Shown here piece after piece: positions 1-6,922 of a stretch of DNA of 21,655 bases. The position numbers and the translations under genes were made by a program. Each line of letters opens with the position of its first letter. Position 1 is the first letter of the stretch. The notes beneath the pieces were generated by a model. It did not search any database and was not told the origin of the DNA. It saw only the letters and a list, made by a program, of their open reading frames with translations. Source of the DNA: a virus; IMG/VR virus record IMGVR_UViG_3300018634_000001, positions 1 through 21,655 of that record; one strand, 5' to 3'.

Positions 1-22
1 GGATTTGAAAATAACTAGCACG

Positions 23-38
23 TTAAATGTACATTTAA
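23..38. promoter_or_regulatory. 16-bp perfect palindrome, candidate operator
   Basis: TTAAATGTACATTTAA is a perfect inverted repeat ending 20 bases upstream of the -35 box at 59-64. Its half-site resembles the nearby AAATGTAAAT at 42-51. The position fits an operator or activator site for the promoter of the 112-1177 genes. That role is inferred from symmetry and location only; AT-rich DNA does produce chance palindromes. Confidence 0.45.
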
Positions 39-40
39 AT

Positions 41-64
41 AAAATGTAAATAAAAATCTTGACA
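41..64 (+). repeat. promoter-element repeat, copy 1
   Basis: These 24 bases match 672-695 at 20 positions. The shared parts are AATGTAAATAAAAA followed two bases later by TTGACA. The copy ends exactly at the -35 box of the first promoter, so the repeated unit looks like a regulatory element that was duplicated or is shared. Confidence 0.7.
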
Positions 65-86
65 GAATGCAAACAGATGATATAAT
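59..86 (+). promoter_or_regulatory. strong sigma70-type promoter for the small-gene block
   Basis: A perfect -35 box (TTGACA, 59-64) and a perfect -10 box (TATAAT, 81-86) are separated by 16 bases. AGGAG follows at 101-105, six bases before the ATG at 112. This is the clearest promoter in the window. It needs no phage-specific factor, so the genes could be expressed in a lysogen unless repressed. Confidence 0.85.
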
Positions 87-111
87 TACCACATAAACCG
101 AGGAGAACATT

Positions 112-393
112 ATGAAAAATGAACAAATTTTAGATCAAATAATTATTGATATTAGCAAAATCGGAGCTGAGCTATTAGATTGTAAATATGATAGTGAGGT
201 TTCGCCGGCGATGTATGCAATATATGAAAACAGAATACCTGATGGCTTAAGAGAAACCGCAATAGACGCAACAAAATGCGGAGATATCGATGATATGAGC
301 AATTTAATCTATTTATTTTGTGAGGACGGTCTAATTCAAATTAGAGATGCGCAATATATAGCAATGGAAAACGCTCAAGAGTTACAATCATGA
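112..393 (+). CDS. small acidic hypothetical protein (93 aa)
   Basis: I do not recognise this protein. It starts at an ATG with AGGAG six bases upstream and lies behind a near-perfect sigma70 promoter, so it is very probably expressed. It has 19 Asp/Glu against 7 Lys/Arg (net about -12), three cysteines, and no signal peptide or membrane segment. The strong negative charge is of the kind seen in DNA-mimic, anti-restriction and some anti-CRISPR proteins, but that is only an analogy. The stop overlaps the next start (ATGA, 390-393), so the two genes are translationally coupled. The gene sits past the tail-fibre genes, a common place for accessory genes in phages. Composition is far more AT-rich than the late operon. 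Confidence 0.75.
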   Translation: MKNEQILDQIIIDISKIGAELLDCKYDSEVSPAMYAIYENRIPDGLRETAIDATKCGDIDDMSNLIYLFCEDGLIQIRDAQYIAMENAQELQS

Positions 394-653
394 AAAAAAA
401 CAAAAAAAATAGAAATAAAAAAATTGCAAAAATTCTTAAAATTAGAAGAAAAGCAAGAATGATGAGTGATAAAAAATTAGAGCATTTTTATGATCTTGAA
501 AAAATGTATTCTTTTTTAAGTGATGACATCAGCGATGATGATAGAGAAAATTTATCACAATTAATTGATTGCGCAAGAAATGAATATTACGCAGCAATTA
601 ATGATTTAGAAAAAACAGGCGCTTATACAGGAGACACAATAATGATTTTTTAA
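390..653 (+). CDS. small hypothetical protein with basic N-terminus (87 aa)
   Basis: Unrecognised. Charge is split in two. Residues 2-27 are dominated by Lys and Arg, while the rest is acidic with an Asp-rich stretch at about residues 45-52. The basic arm could bind nucleic acid or an acidic partner. The upstream protein is strongly acidic and translationally coupled to this one, so a complex between the two is an attractive inference, but it is untested. No membrane segment or known motif is visible. The ATG at 390 overlaps the upstream stop by four bases; no independent strong ribosome binding site is needed. Confidence 0.7.
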   Translation: MKKNKKNRNKKIAKILKIRRKARMMSDKKLEHFYDLEKMYSFLSDDISDDDRENLSQLIDCARNEYYAAINDLEKTGAYTGDTIMIF

Positions 654-671
654 TCAAATATTTATTTGAAT

Positions 672-695
672 TTAATGTAAATAAAAAGGTTGACA
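672..695 (+). repeat. promoter-element repeat, copy 2
   Basis: Matches 41-64 at 20 of 24 positions, including the terminal TTGACA, and lies in the gap between the first and second gene pairs of the plus-strand block. Confidence 0.7.
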
Positions 696-718
696 CGCTG
701 AACGAAACATGAAATAGA
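672..718 (+). promoter_or_regulatory. second promoter-like element, poor -10
   Basis: This region carries the second copy of the repeated element (672-695), ending in a perfect TTGACA at 690-695. No good -10 hexamer stands at 16-18 bases spacing: 713-718 is AATAGA, and TGAAAT at 710-715 leaves only 14 bases. An inverted repeat TTTATTT/AAATAAA (661-667, 679-685) overlaps it. It may be a weak or activator-dependent promoter for the 729-1177 pair, or a decayed copy of the first promoter. Confidence 0.4.
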
Positions 719-728
719 GGGTTTAATA

Positions 729-911
729 ATGATTCTAGACAACACGTTTGCAGCTGCTGTATATGAGCAGAATACAATAGATGAAATGATTGACGCATTA
801 ACGCGAGACGCTGACAGCTATGATTGTGAGCAATGGTGTTTAACTAAAAATGAATATTTTGAGTCTATTATTTTTGCGCTCAAATGCAGAAAAAAAGGGG
901 ATATAAAATGA
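729..911 (+). CDS. small hypothetical protein (60 aa)
   Basis: Unrecognised small, mildly acidic protein (12 Asp/Glu against 7 Lys/Arg) with three cysteines and a central segment containing QWCLTKNEYFESI. The ATG at 729 has AGAGG at 716-720 as a plausible ribosome binding site. Its stop overlaps the ATG of the next gene (ATGA at 908-911), mirroring the coupling of the first pair. No signal peptide or membrane helix is evident. A minus-strand reading frame covering 598-798 overlaps the start and was rejected because it has no ribosome binding site and crosses the promoter region. Confidence 0.65.
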   Translation: MILDNTFAAAVYEQNTIDEMIDALTRDADSYDCEQWCLTKNEYFESIIFALKCRKKGDIK

Positions 912-1177
912 GTGCACGAATAATTCTTGACAACGGTAAACAAATTTTTTTATCTAAATTTGAAATTTACGATGATAAAAAAACAGCAAAATGTTGTTGT
1001 ATTTTAGAAAAATCTGCAGATGTTAGCTCTGATATATTTACTGCTAGAGCGCATGTCCGGTCGATTAATTTAATTGATAATGACGAAAATGTTTATCAAG
1101 TTAAAAAAATATATCTTGCTGACATAAATGCATTTAGCTCATATCAGCAAGTCAATTCAATTTTAGAGCTGTACTAG
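908..1177 (+). CDS. small hypothetical protein with CCC motif (89 aa)
   Basis: Unrecognised. The start at 908 is preferred over an in-frame ATG at 884 because 908 is preceded by AGGGG at about 896-900 and overlaps the upstream stop in an ATGA. The N-terminal half looks like short beta strands; three consecutive cysteines stand at about residues 29-31, and a few hydrophobic strands follow. Its TAG stop (1175-1177) directly abuts the stop of the convergent tail-fibre gene at 1178. Its 3' part (1103-1151) also encodes, on the other strand, a hairpin plus T-run that looks like the late-operon terminator, so this stretch of coding sequence seems to do two jobs. Confidence 0.65.
   Translation: MSARIILDNGKQIFLSKFEIYDDKKTAKCCCILEKSADVSSDIFTARAHVRSINLIDNDENVYQVKKIYLADINAFSSYQQVNSILELY
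1103..1151 (-). terminator. candidate rho-independent terminator of the leftward late operon
   Basis: Read on the minus strand, CTTGCTGA (1151-1144) and TCAGCAAG (1122-1115) form a perfect 8-bp stem. The 21-base loop contains a 12-bp palindrome, TAAATGCATTTA. After ATATA comes a run of seven T (1109-1103). It begins 27 bases beyond the stop of the last fibre gene. The long loop and the five bases before the T-run make it less than ideal. No comparable T-run follows on the plus strand, so it would act on leftward transcripts only. Confidence 0.5.
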
Positions 1178-2377
1178 CTACACATGAAGCACAGTGACTT
1201 GAAACGTTCCTTGAGTCGCTGTTCCTTGCGTCACTGTCGCAATTATCTGCTCGTCAGATGAAAGCGGTTTATTGACATTGATAATTGATACGCCAGAGTC
1301 ATATAAATCAATTGCAGATGATGCAGCATATTTATCAGTATCACCTGACACGCCTATTGTCATTGTGCAGCCGCTACCATTTGCTACTGTTGTTGGTGTT
1401 ATCATTACAGTTGTTAATACACGACCTGATTTAATTGCGTCACCAACGTTTTGCGTACCTGCGTCATGCGCTGCTGATAGCGTGCGACCCGCATTATCAT
1501 CTAAATGCAATTTTAACGTACTATCTGCTTGCGATAGTTGCCCGACGATCGTGGTTGTTGTTAAAAAATTAGTTTGTGCAGCAATAGAGCTTTCATTATC
1601 AGAGTCAAACGATCCGCCAATTGCTGTTTGAATGTTGGGGATATTGGTGTCGTGCAAGGCTTCAGAGTTAGCTAACTTAGCTTTAACACCTGCGCTCATC
1701 TTAGCTTCTGTTACTGCATTAGCTGCAACTTTATCAGTAGTGACAGCCGCTGCCGCTAGTTTTGCATCAGTGACTGCTAAATCATCAATTTTTACAGTAG
1801 TTACTGCTAAATCGTCAATTTTTGCAGTAGTGACTGCTGAAGCTGCAACTTTATCAGTGCTCACGCCTCCGTCTTTAATGAGTAATTTTCCTTCTGCTGC
1901 GTCAAGCGTTGTTCCGTCTGCTAAATCGCCTGCTGTTCGTCTTTCATCATGAATCCAATCCGTATTTGATGATGTATTATCACTAACGTCTGCATTAGCT
2001 ACGAGCGCAATAATAAAATCGCCCACTTCAGCTGTCTCACCTAAAAACGTGCCTGCGGTGCCCACTTTGTACGTATCACCGTGTCGAATTGCACCTGATA
2101 CACCTGATCCCTGTCCTGATAGTTGTGAAATGTTGCTGCTCGCGTCATAGCTATATGATAAATAGCCGCCCGATTTGCCAGCGACTACATCGAGCTGAGC
2201 TTGTGTTACTGCGTGAGTTGATGCAGTTGCGGCTGCAATTTCAAAATTTATTAGAGTTGACCCGTCTGCCTGGGTCGCTGAAATCTTACCAGAGGCAGAA
2301 TTAAGCTTGTTCCCATTTTTTCCCATCTCGAGCGTTTCGTTAACGCCTTGCAGATTATGTTGATTTGTATAACCCAT
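1178..2377 (-). CDS. tail fibre-like protein with decapeptide repeats (399 aa)
   Basis: Probable host-recognition fibre or fibre tip, the last gene of the leftward operon. ATG at 2377, with AAGGA shortly upstream. Residues 172-231 consist of six 10-residue repeats of the form V-T-T-x-K-[IVL]-x-x-x-A, a pattern widespread in phage fibre shafts, where trimeric beta-helical structure is expected. The N-terminal part is rich in Ala, Thr, Gly and Ser; the C-terminal ~160 residues look like a separate beta-rich domain with a short Q-G-T-A-T-Q-G-T repeat near the end. No enzyme motif is visible. It follows the large fibre gene at 2392 after a 14-base gap. It could instead be a fibre-associated structural protein; the shaft repeat favours fibre. 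Confidence 0.7.
   Translation of the reverse strand: MGYTNQHNLQGVNETLEMGKNGNKLNSASGKISATQADGSTLINFEIAAATASTHAVTQAQLDVVAGKSGGYLSYSYDASSNISQLSGQGSGVSGAIRHGDTYKVGTAGTFLGETAEVGDFIIALVANADVSDNTSSNTDWIHDERRTAGDLADGTTLDAAEGKLLIKDGGVSTDKVAASAVTTAKIDDLAVTTVKIDDLAVTDAKLAAAAVTTDKVAANAVTEAKMSAGVKAKLANSEALHDTNIPNIQTAIGGSFDSDNESSIAAQTNFLTTTTIVGQLSQADSTLKLHLDDNAGRTLSAAHDAGTQNVGDAIKSGRVLTTVMITPTTVANGSGCTMTIGVSGDTDKYAASSAIDLYDSGVSIINVNKPLSSDEQIIATVTQGTATQGTFQVTVLHV
1685..1864 (-). repeat. six 30-bp coding repeats (decapeptide shaft repeats)
   Basis: Six imperfect 30-base units encode VSTDKVAASA, VTTAKIDDLA, VTTVKIDDLA, VTDAKLAAAA, VTTDKVAANA and VTEAKMSAGV. Units 2 and 3 are the closest pair at the DNA level. 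They are in frame, so change in copy number would lengthen or shorten the fibre shaft without breaking the gene. Confidence 0.85.
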
Positions 2378-2391
2378 AGTTAATTTTCCTT

Positions 2392-4659
2392 TTATGCTGT
2401 TGTGCGTAATTCACTGAATAAATTATTGCGATACGTGATACTCGCCCCGTTGCCCGCTCCGCTGTTATGCAGCTTCAAAACAATAGACCCTGTGTCCAAA
2501 TATGCGCTGAATTTCGTTGGCACGCTGCCGATGGGTCTTGTTATTGCATCAACTACATACGTGTGCGAGTCGTCTGCTCTGTATATGTCAAGTCTGCCAG
2601 CTTCTTTATATCCACCGTCCGCTGAATTAATTCTATAGAGCACTTGCAGACTGTCATATGTAGCTGTCGCAACAGGTATTATAGTATCTATTGAATCATC
2701 GTAATCAATTTTTGTTGACTGCATGCGTTTTTGCAGCTCTGCTTCAATGATATCATCGGCAACATTGTCAATAGCGTCATCTAGTTCAGTTTTTTGAACA
2801 TAATTGTTTTTTATTGCTAGCTGTTCATCTTGAAGTTCTGATATAGCTTGAGCATTAGCCGATACTTTAATCCCCAACGCTTCAGCAGCTGTTTCTGTAA
2901 CATAACTTAGCTCTGAATACGTACGAGGGAACGCCATAAACAATTTTTTAACATTGAACGTTCCGCCCCCGATTTTTCCTTTGAACACAAACCAATCGGA
3001 ATTCGGATCTTCAATAAATGTTGTGTCAGTATCATCACTAGCATAAACAGCATAGCCCTTGTACGCTATAGTCGGACCTACTACAGACATTGCTCCGAAT
3101 GAATACGTTGCAGCTTGAGCTGCGTCAAAACTTGATACAATTTCCCCATTTTTATCTAAATACTCATCATGTGTTTGGTCGTTTGCATCTTCCGTGTTCG
3201 GTATTAATCGACCATTTGAATCCCAGATTGCATCATCTGCAAACGTTGTGGAAACTTGATTTGATTTGCCGATCGCCCCTTTTGCGGTTCCGCTTAATTC
3301 AAAAAACGCAAGCGCATTGTCTTGAACTTCAGCAGGAAACAATGATTTGTGCAGAATATGAAAACCGATTGTCGAATCTGTTTTTTCATGTATAAAAAAC
3401 CATTTGCCGTATGTCAAATCGGGCACAATATTACCTGGCGACACGCCAAAATAGCTAATTTTTGTTCCATCTTTTCCGTAACCGCCAGATGCATCTTGGT
3501 TTCTTAAATCAATCTCATAATTCGGTTTTTCAACGCTAGATTCGACAGCTTGAGCAAATGCAGCATCTATCATGCGCTCTGTTTGCAAATGTGTTGTAGC
3601 GTCTTGTTCGTCAATCGCGTCTTCAATGTTTTGAATTCGTTTATTGCGCGCATCAATGCCGCTTGAGCTGATAATCAGCCGATCTTCATTATTTGTTTGT
3701 ATTTTTAATTCAGAATCAAATGATATCTGATTAATTTTAGCATCTGATTTTAATCTACTATTATCAGTTAACTGCACCCATCCTGTACAGGTTTCTGCAT
3801 CTGCTGTGCTTGATGATATGATGTATATCTCAGATGTGCGTTTACTAATTGCTGTTGCTGATGCTCTGCTAAAAACATCGCAGTTTATATTTAATCTAGA
3901 ATAATCGATTGGACTGATGCGCTCGTCAGCACCGACAGTTAAACGAGCTTCAGACCCCTCACCCATGGCGGTTATAATTGCAATAAAATTATTAATTCTT
4001 ATTTGGTCGTTATTAATTCCGTCCAAATCTTGCAATTCAACATCTATATCATTTAGTGATGTATAAATGCGATAAGGTGCGTTTTCGTCAACTGTTTCCG
4101 TCAGTTCGTCAATACTGCTTGTTAGTGTTGCAACATCGCTATCTATTCGCGCGTTGATAGTATCAGCACTTGTGCTTATGGCTGTGTCGACTTCTGCTGT
4201 TGTGTATGCGCCGATATTTGACGGTGTTATAGATATGTCACCCTGCGCGTCGGGGTCCTGCCCTGCAACTTTTTTAACGTATGCAATATCAGTTGCTGTT
4301 GACGTTGCGCTAGTGCCATCATCTAAAGCAACTGTAGTAACTAATTCTTTGTCTGTGCGAACGTTATCAACAGATGTTATCTTAACTGTTTCACCCTTTG
4401 CACCCGTGCTTCCGATAAAATTCGTGGTAACATCAACCCAATCTCCGTCTCTTCGCACGTACGCATAATCTACTTTTTCATTATCAACACCAAGCGCAAC
4501 CGCCTGATTTGCTGGAAGAGAGTTGGCCCAGCTTGGATGCGTTGTTGTGTAGCTATCTAATGCAGATTTATCAGCAAAAACAGCTGTTGTGCCGTCCGCT
4601 TTTGCTGCAATCTTGAGCGCACCGCCACCGCCACCGCTTTTAATTACTGTAGAGACCAT
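2392..4659 (-). CDS. large tail fibre protein (755 aa)
   Basis: Long fibre likely to contact the host surface. The start at 4659 is chosen over an in-frame codon at 4692 because GGAGG lies seven bases before 4659 and the upstream gene stops at 4661. In order: a Gly-rich stretch (about residues 9-13), a small N-terminal domain, a collagen-like GSTGAKGE (about 84-91), and a likely coiled coil at about 150-200 (heptad-like Leu/Ile/Val spacing). Mixed beta regions follow, then a second short helical segment at about 615-650 and a beta-rich C-terminal domain of roughly 100 residues. No peptidase or chaperone motif was recognised. The order baseplate, collar fibre, acyltransferase, small protein, this fibre supports a receptor-binding role. 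The exact receptor is unknown. Confidence 0.75.
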   Translation of the reverse strand: MVSTVIKSGGGGGALKIAAKADGTTAVFADKSALDSYTTTHPSWANSLPANQAVALGVDNEKVDYAYVRRDGDWVDVTTNFIGSTGAKGETVKITSVDNVRTDKELVTTVALDDGTSATSTATDIAYVKKVAGQDPDAQGDISITPSNIGAYTTAEVDTAISTSADTINARIDSDVATLTSSIDELTETVDENAPYRIYTSLNDIDVELQDLDGINNDQIRINNFIAIITAMGEGSEARLTVGADERISPIDYSRLNINCDVFSRASATAISKRTSEIYIISSSTADAETCTGWVQLTDNSRLKSDAKINQISFDSELKIQTNNEDRLIISSSGIDARNKRIQNIEDAIDEQDATTHLQTERMIDAAFAQAVESSVEKPNYEIDLRNQDASGGYGKDGTKISYFGVSPGNIVPDLTYGKWFFIHEKTDSTIGFHILHKSLFPAEVQDNALAFFELSGTAKGAIGKSNQVSTTFADDAIWDSNGRLIPNTEDANDQTHDEYLDKNGEIVSSFDAAQAATYSFGAMSVVGPTIAYKGYAVYASDDTDTTFIEDPNSDWFVFKGKIGGGTFNVKKLFMAFPRTYSELSYVTETAAEALGIKVSANAQAISELQDEQLAIKNNYVQKTELDDAIDNVADDIIEAELQKRMQSTKIDYDDSIDTIIPVATATYDSLQVLYRINSADGGYKEAGRLDIYRADDSHTYVVDAITRPIGSVPTKFSAYLDTGSIVLKLHNSGAGNGASITYRNNLFSELRTTA

Positions 4660-4660
4660 G

Positions 4661-4930
4661 TTATCCCTCCAGCTCTGAAACAGCAATCTCACCCGAGCCG
4701 CGCACCCACACGTCAGTGTCGGTTGTGTCGGTTGTTGCTGGATTTAGTTTATAAAAGACGGGTATGCCAGACTCTTCGTCATCTGGTTTATTTGCTCGCG
4801 ACAACACCGCAATAGGCGATTTTGATGCAGTTATGGGTGTTATTACAACAACGTTGCCTTTATTTATGCCAGTCAAATCATAAACTGATTGCCAAGTTGA
4901 ATTTATCGTTACTTTTATCGTTTCAGACAT
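4661..4930 (-). CDS. small tail-region protein of unknown function (89 aa)
   Basis: Not assigned to a named family. Short, apparently all-beta protein with the N-terminal phrase SVYDLTGINKG and an acidic C-terminus. I chose ATG 4930, with GGAGAG five bases upstream, over the in-frame GTG at 4936, which almost touches that ribosome binding site. Its stop is one base before the fibre start at 4659, so it is probably co-translated with the fibre and may be part of the fibre attachment. It is the first gene of the fibre cluster to the left of the acyltransferase. Confidence 0.65.
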   Translation of the reverse strand: MSETIKVTINSTWQSVYDLTGINKGNVVVITPITASKSPIAVLSRANKPDDEESGIPVFYKLNPATTDTTDTDVWVRGSGEIAVSELEG

Positions 4931-5046
4931 TTGCACTCTCCATTTTTTTCAATTCTTGCATCATGTTCTTTAATTATAGCTCGTTGTTCTTAATATCGTT
5001 TTAACTATGTTATTATTATGTCTATTTAATAATAAATGGATTTGCT
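4931..5046. promoter_or_regulatory. divergent intergenic region between fibre cluster and acyltransferase
   Basis: The only gap between divergent genes. For the plus-strand acyltransferase, TTGTTC (4984-4989) and TGTTAT (5008-5013) at 18 bases spacing are a possible but weak sigma70 promoter; TTAACT (5001-5006) with a -10-like sequence at 5023-5030 is an alternative. On the minus strand a perfect TATAAT stands at 4978-4973, but with no good -35 box. The region is AT-rich with no clear operator. Confidence 0.35.
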
Positions 5047-6921
5047 ATGCGCCCATTATTTAGATTAGACATTAATGGAATTAGAGCCCTTGCGGTATTA
5101 GCTGTAATGCTTTTTCACTTTAATCCTAACTGGCTACCTGGTGGCTTTGCTGGGGTGGATGTGTTTTTTGTGATTTCTGGTTTTTTAATGACTCAAATTA
5201 TTTTTCGTGGCTTAGAGCAAAACAATTTCAACCTTTTTGCTTTCTATGTTGCCAGAGCTAATCGCATTATACCAGCATTGGCGTTTATGTGTATGGTCCT
5301 TCTTGTTTTAGGAGTTATTTATTTATCACCACTTGACTTATCTTCACTAGCTCGCTCGACGAGCTACACGCTTTCATTTATTTCTAATTATCAATACCTA
5401 AGAGAAGTTGGTTATTTTGCTCCCGTTGCGCAGACTCAATGGTTGCTTCATACTTGGTCTCTTTCAGTTGAGTGGCAATTCTATCTTTTTTATCCCGTCA
5501 TATTGATGTTGTTTGGGCGCATCATGCCACTTAGATGGATTAAATGGATGATTGCGGGCATGGCTTTGATTGGTTTTATCATGTATTTAGAACTATCTAA
5601 ATATTATGCGCATGCCGTTTTTTTTAGCCTTCATACCAGAATTTGGGAATTGCTCTTTGGTGGTTTGGCTTACTGCTTCCCTGTAACACTGCAATCAAGG
5701 TGGAAACGCCGTTGTAGTTGGCTCGGTATTGGCGCGATATGTATTAGTTTTTTTACATTAGACCAATATATTCTACCTGGGCCTATGGTTCTCGTTCCTA
5801 TATTGGGTGCGTATCTGGTGATTATCGCTGATACACATAATCAGTTATTAAACCACAGTATCAGTCAAACCTTGGGACGTTACTCTTACTCTTTATACTT
5901 ATGGCATTGGCCCATTGTTGTCGCAGCCCATGTGTTAGACATCCCTTATCTACCCTATTGGGGCATTCCTCTTGCGTTTGCATTAGCAGGGTTGAGCTAT
6001 CGACTCGTTGAGCAATTTCATTGGAAAAAGTTTGATCGCTGGGCTGACTTGATCAAAGTAAAGCCTGTTTTATTTGCCTTGTTGCTCATTGGGTGTAGCA
6101 AATTTATCAACAAACATAATTTTATTTTTAGTGATTATACATTAGAACAAAAAGATAAAATCTCAAAAATAGATAGTTTTTTTAAACTACCGGAATACAG
6201 ACGATTAACTAAAAATAATGAGAAATGCATTAACCGTAGAGTGTCAAATTCTTGTTCTTTTGGCGATAACCGCTGGATAGCTGTAGGCGACAGTTTTGCT
6301 GGGCAGCTCGGCAGAGCATTGCTAGATGCAAGCAAATACAAAGGGTTTTTATTTTTAGTTAAAGAACAGTGTCCCCTTGTTAGTTCAAAAATTTGGTTTA
6401 GCTCTGTTACAGATTGCATGCAATACAACGCAAATAGAATTAAATATTTATCGAACCTCAAAAACAAAAATATCATTGTCTCTGTAAATTATGCGCAATT
6501 TAATGAACCCAGGACCAATAAAAATAATGCAAATTTTGCATGGATTAGCTTTGCTGAACAAATAAAAATGTTACTAAAAAACAATAAAGTTTTTTTAGTG
6601 TACCCGATACCAAGATCATTGATAGAGCCTAAAAAAATAGCGTTATCTCAAATTTTTGAAGAATCTCCAAAAAAAACCATATTCTCTCATCGTTTGAAGC
6701 GGTACGCGTTGAACAAAAACATGAGCAAAAAACTTGATACGCTTTTACCAAAATCAAAAAATTTAATTGTGATAAAGCCAGCAGATCATCTATGCAACAA
6801 CAATCGATGCTATATCGTTAAAGATGCTCATGTTTTGTATACAGACAAAAATCATTTGTCGTATGCTGGAGCTAGCATAATCGTTAACGCTATAAATAAA
6901 GCATCTCATTATAAGTTATAA
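5047..6921 (+). CDS. OafA-type O-acyltransferase with C-terminal SGNH domain (624 aa)
   Basis: Integral inner-membrane acyltransferase, probably acetylating O-antigen or another surface glycan. Residues 1-330 form an acyltransferase-3 domain with about ten hydrophobic segments and the family hallmarks R-x6-R-A at 6-14, His24 and GGFAGVDVFFVISGF at 32-46. Residues about 390-624 form an SGNH domain with a GDSF block (Ser416 as nucleophile) and D600-K-N-H603 near the C-terminus, so both catalytic blocks look intact. Length is typical for the fused form. ATG 5047 has only a weak TGGA upstream. The gene runs opposite to the tail genes on both sides, as expected for an independently expressed lysogenic-conversion gene, as O-antigen acetylases are in Shigella phages such as Sf6. 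The 3' part appears more AT-rich than the 5' part. The acyl group and sugar substrate are not predictable. Confidence 0.92.
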   Translation: MRPLFRLDINGIRALAVLAVMLFHFNPNWLPGGFAGVDVFFVISGFLMTQIIFRGLEQNNFNLFAFYVARANRIIPALAFMCMVLLVLGVIYLSPLDLSSLARSTSYTLSFISNYQYLREVGYFAPVAQTQWLLHTWSLSVEWQFYLFYPVILMLFGRIMPLRWIKWMIAGMALIGFIMYLELSKYYAHAVFFSLHTRIWELLFGGLAYCFPVTLQSRWKRRCSWLGIGAICISFFTLDQYILPGPMVLVPILGAYLVIIADTHNQLLNHSISQTLGRYSYSLYLWHWPIVVAAHVLDIPYLPYWGIPLAFALAGLSYRLVEQFHWKKFDRWADLIKVKPVLFALLLIGCSKFINKHNFIFSDYTLEQKDKISKIDSFFKLPEYRRLTKNNEKCINRRVSNSCSFGDNRWIAVGDSFAGQLGRALLDASKYKGFLFLVKEQCPLVSSKIWFSSVTDCMQYNANRIKYLSNLKNKNIIVSVNYAQFNEPRTNKNNANFAWISFAEQIKMLLKNNKVFLVYPIPRSLIEPKKIALSQIFEESPKKTIFSHRLKRYALNKNMSKKLDTLLPKSKNLIVIKPADHLCNNNRCYIVKDAHVLYTDKNHLSYAGASIIVNAINKASHYKL

Positions 6922-6922
6922 G

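Noticed and set aside
654-669. Hairpin TCAAAT/ATTTGA after the gene at 390-653 as a terminator
   Set aside because: The stem is only six A/T-rich pairs and no T-run follows; it overlaps the second regulatory element instead.
598-798. Minus-strand 66-codon frame across the gap between the small plus-strand genes
   Set aside because: It crosses the promoter element and two better plus-strand genes and has no ribosome binding site.
1208-1237. Tandem 15-base repeat TTCCTTGAGTCGCTG/TTCCTTGCGTCACTG as a regulatory site
   Set aside because: It is in frame and encodes the Q-G-T-A-T-Q-G-T repeat at the end of the fibre; no independent sign of regulation.
1685-1864. Evenly spaced repeats as a CRISPR array
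   Set aside because: They are contiguous 30-base coding units with no spacers and encode a fibre shaft repeat.
6844-6860. Inverted repeat GACAAA/TTTGTC near the acyltransferase 3' end as a terminator
   Set aside because: It lies over the D-x-x-H catalytic codons, has no T-run on either strand, and is short.
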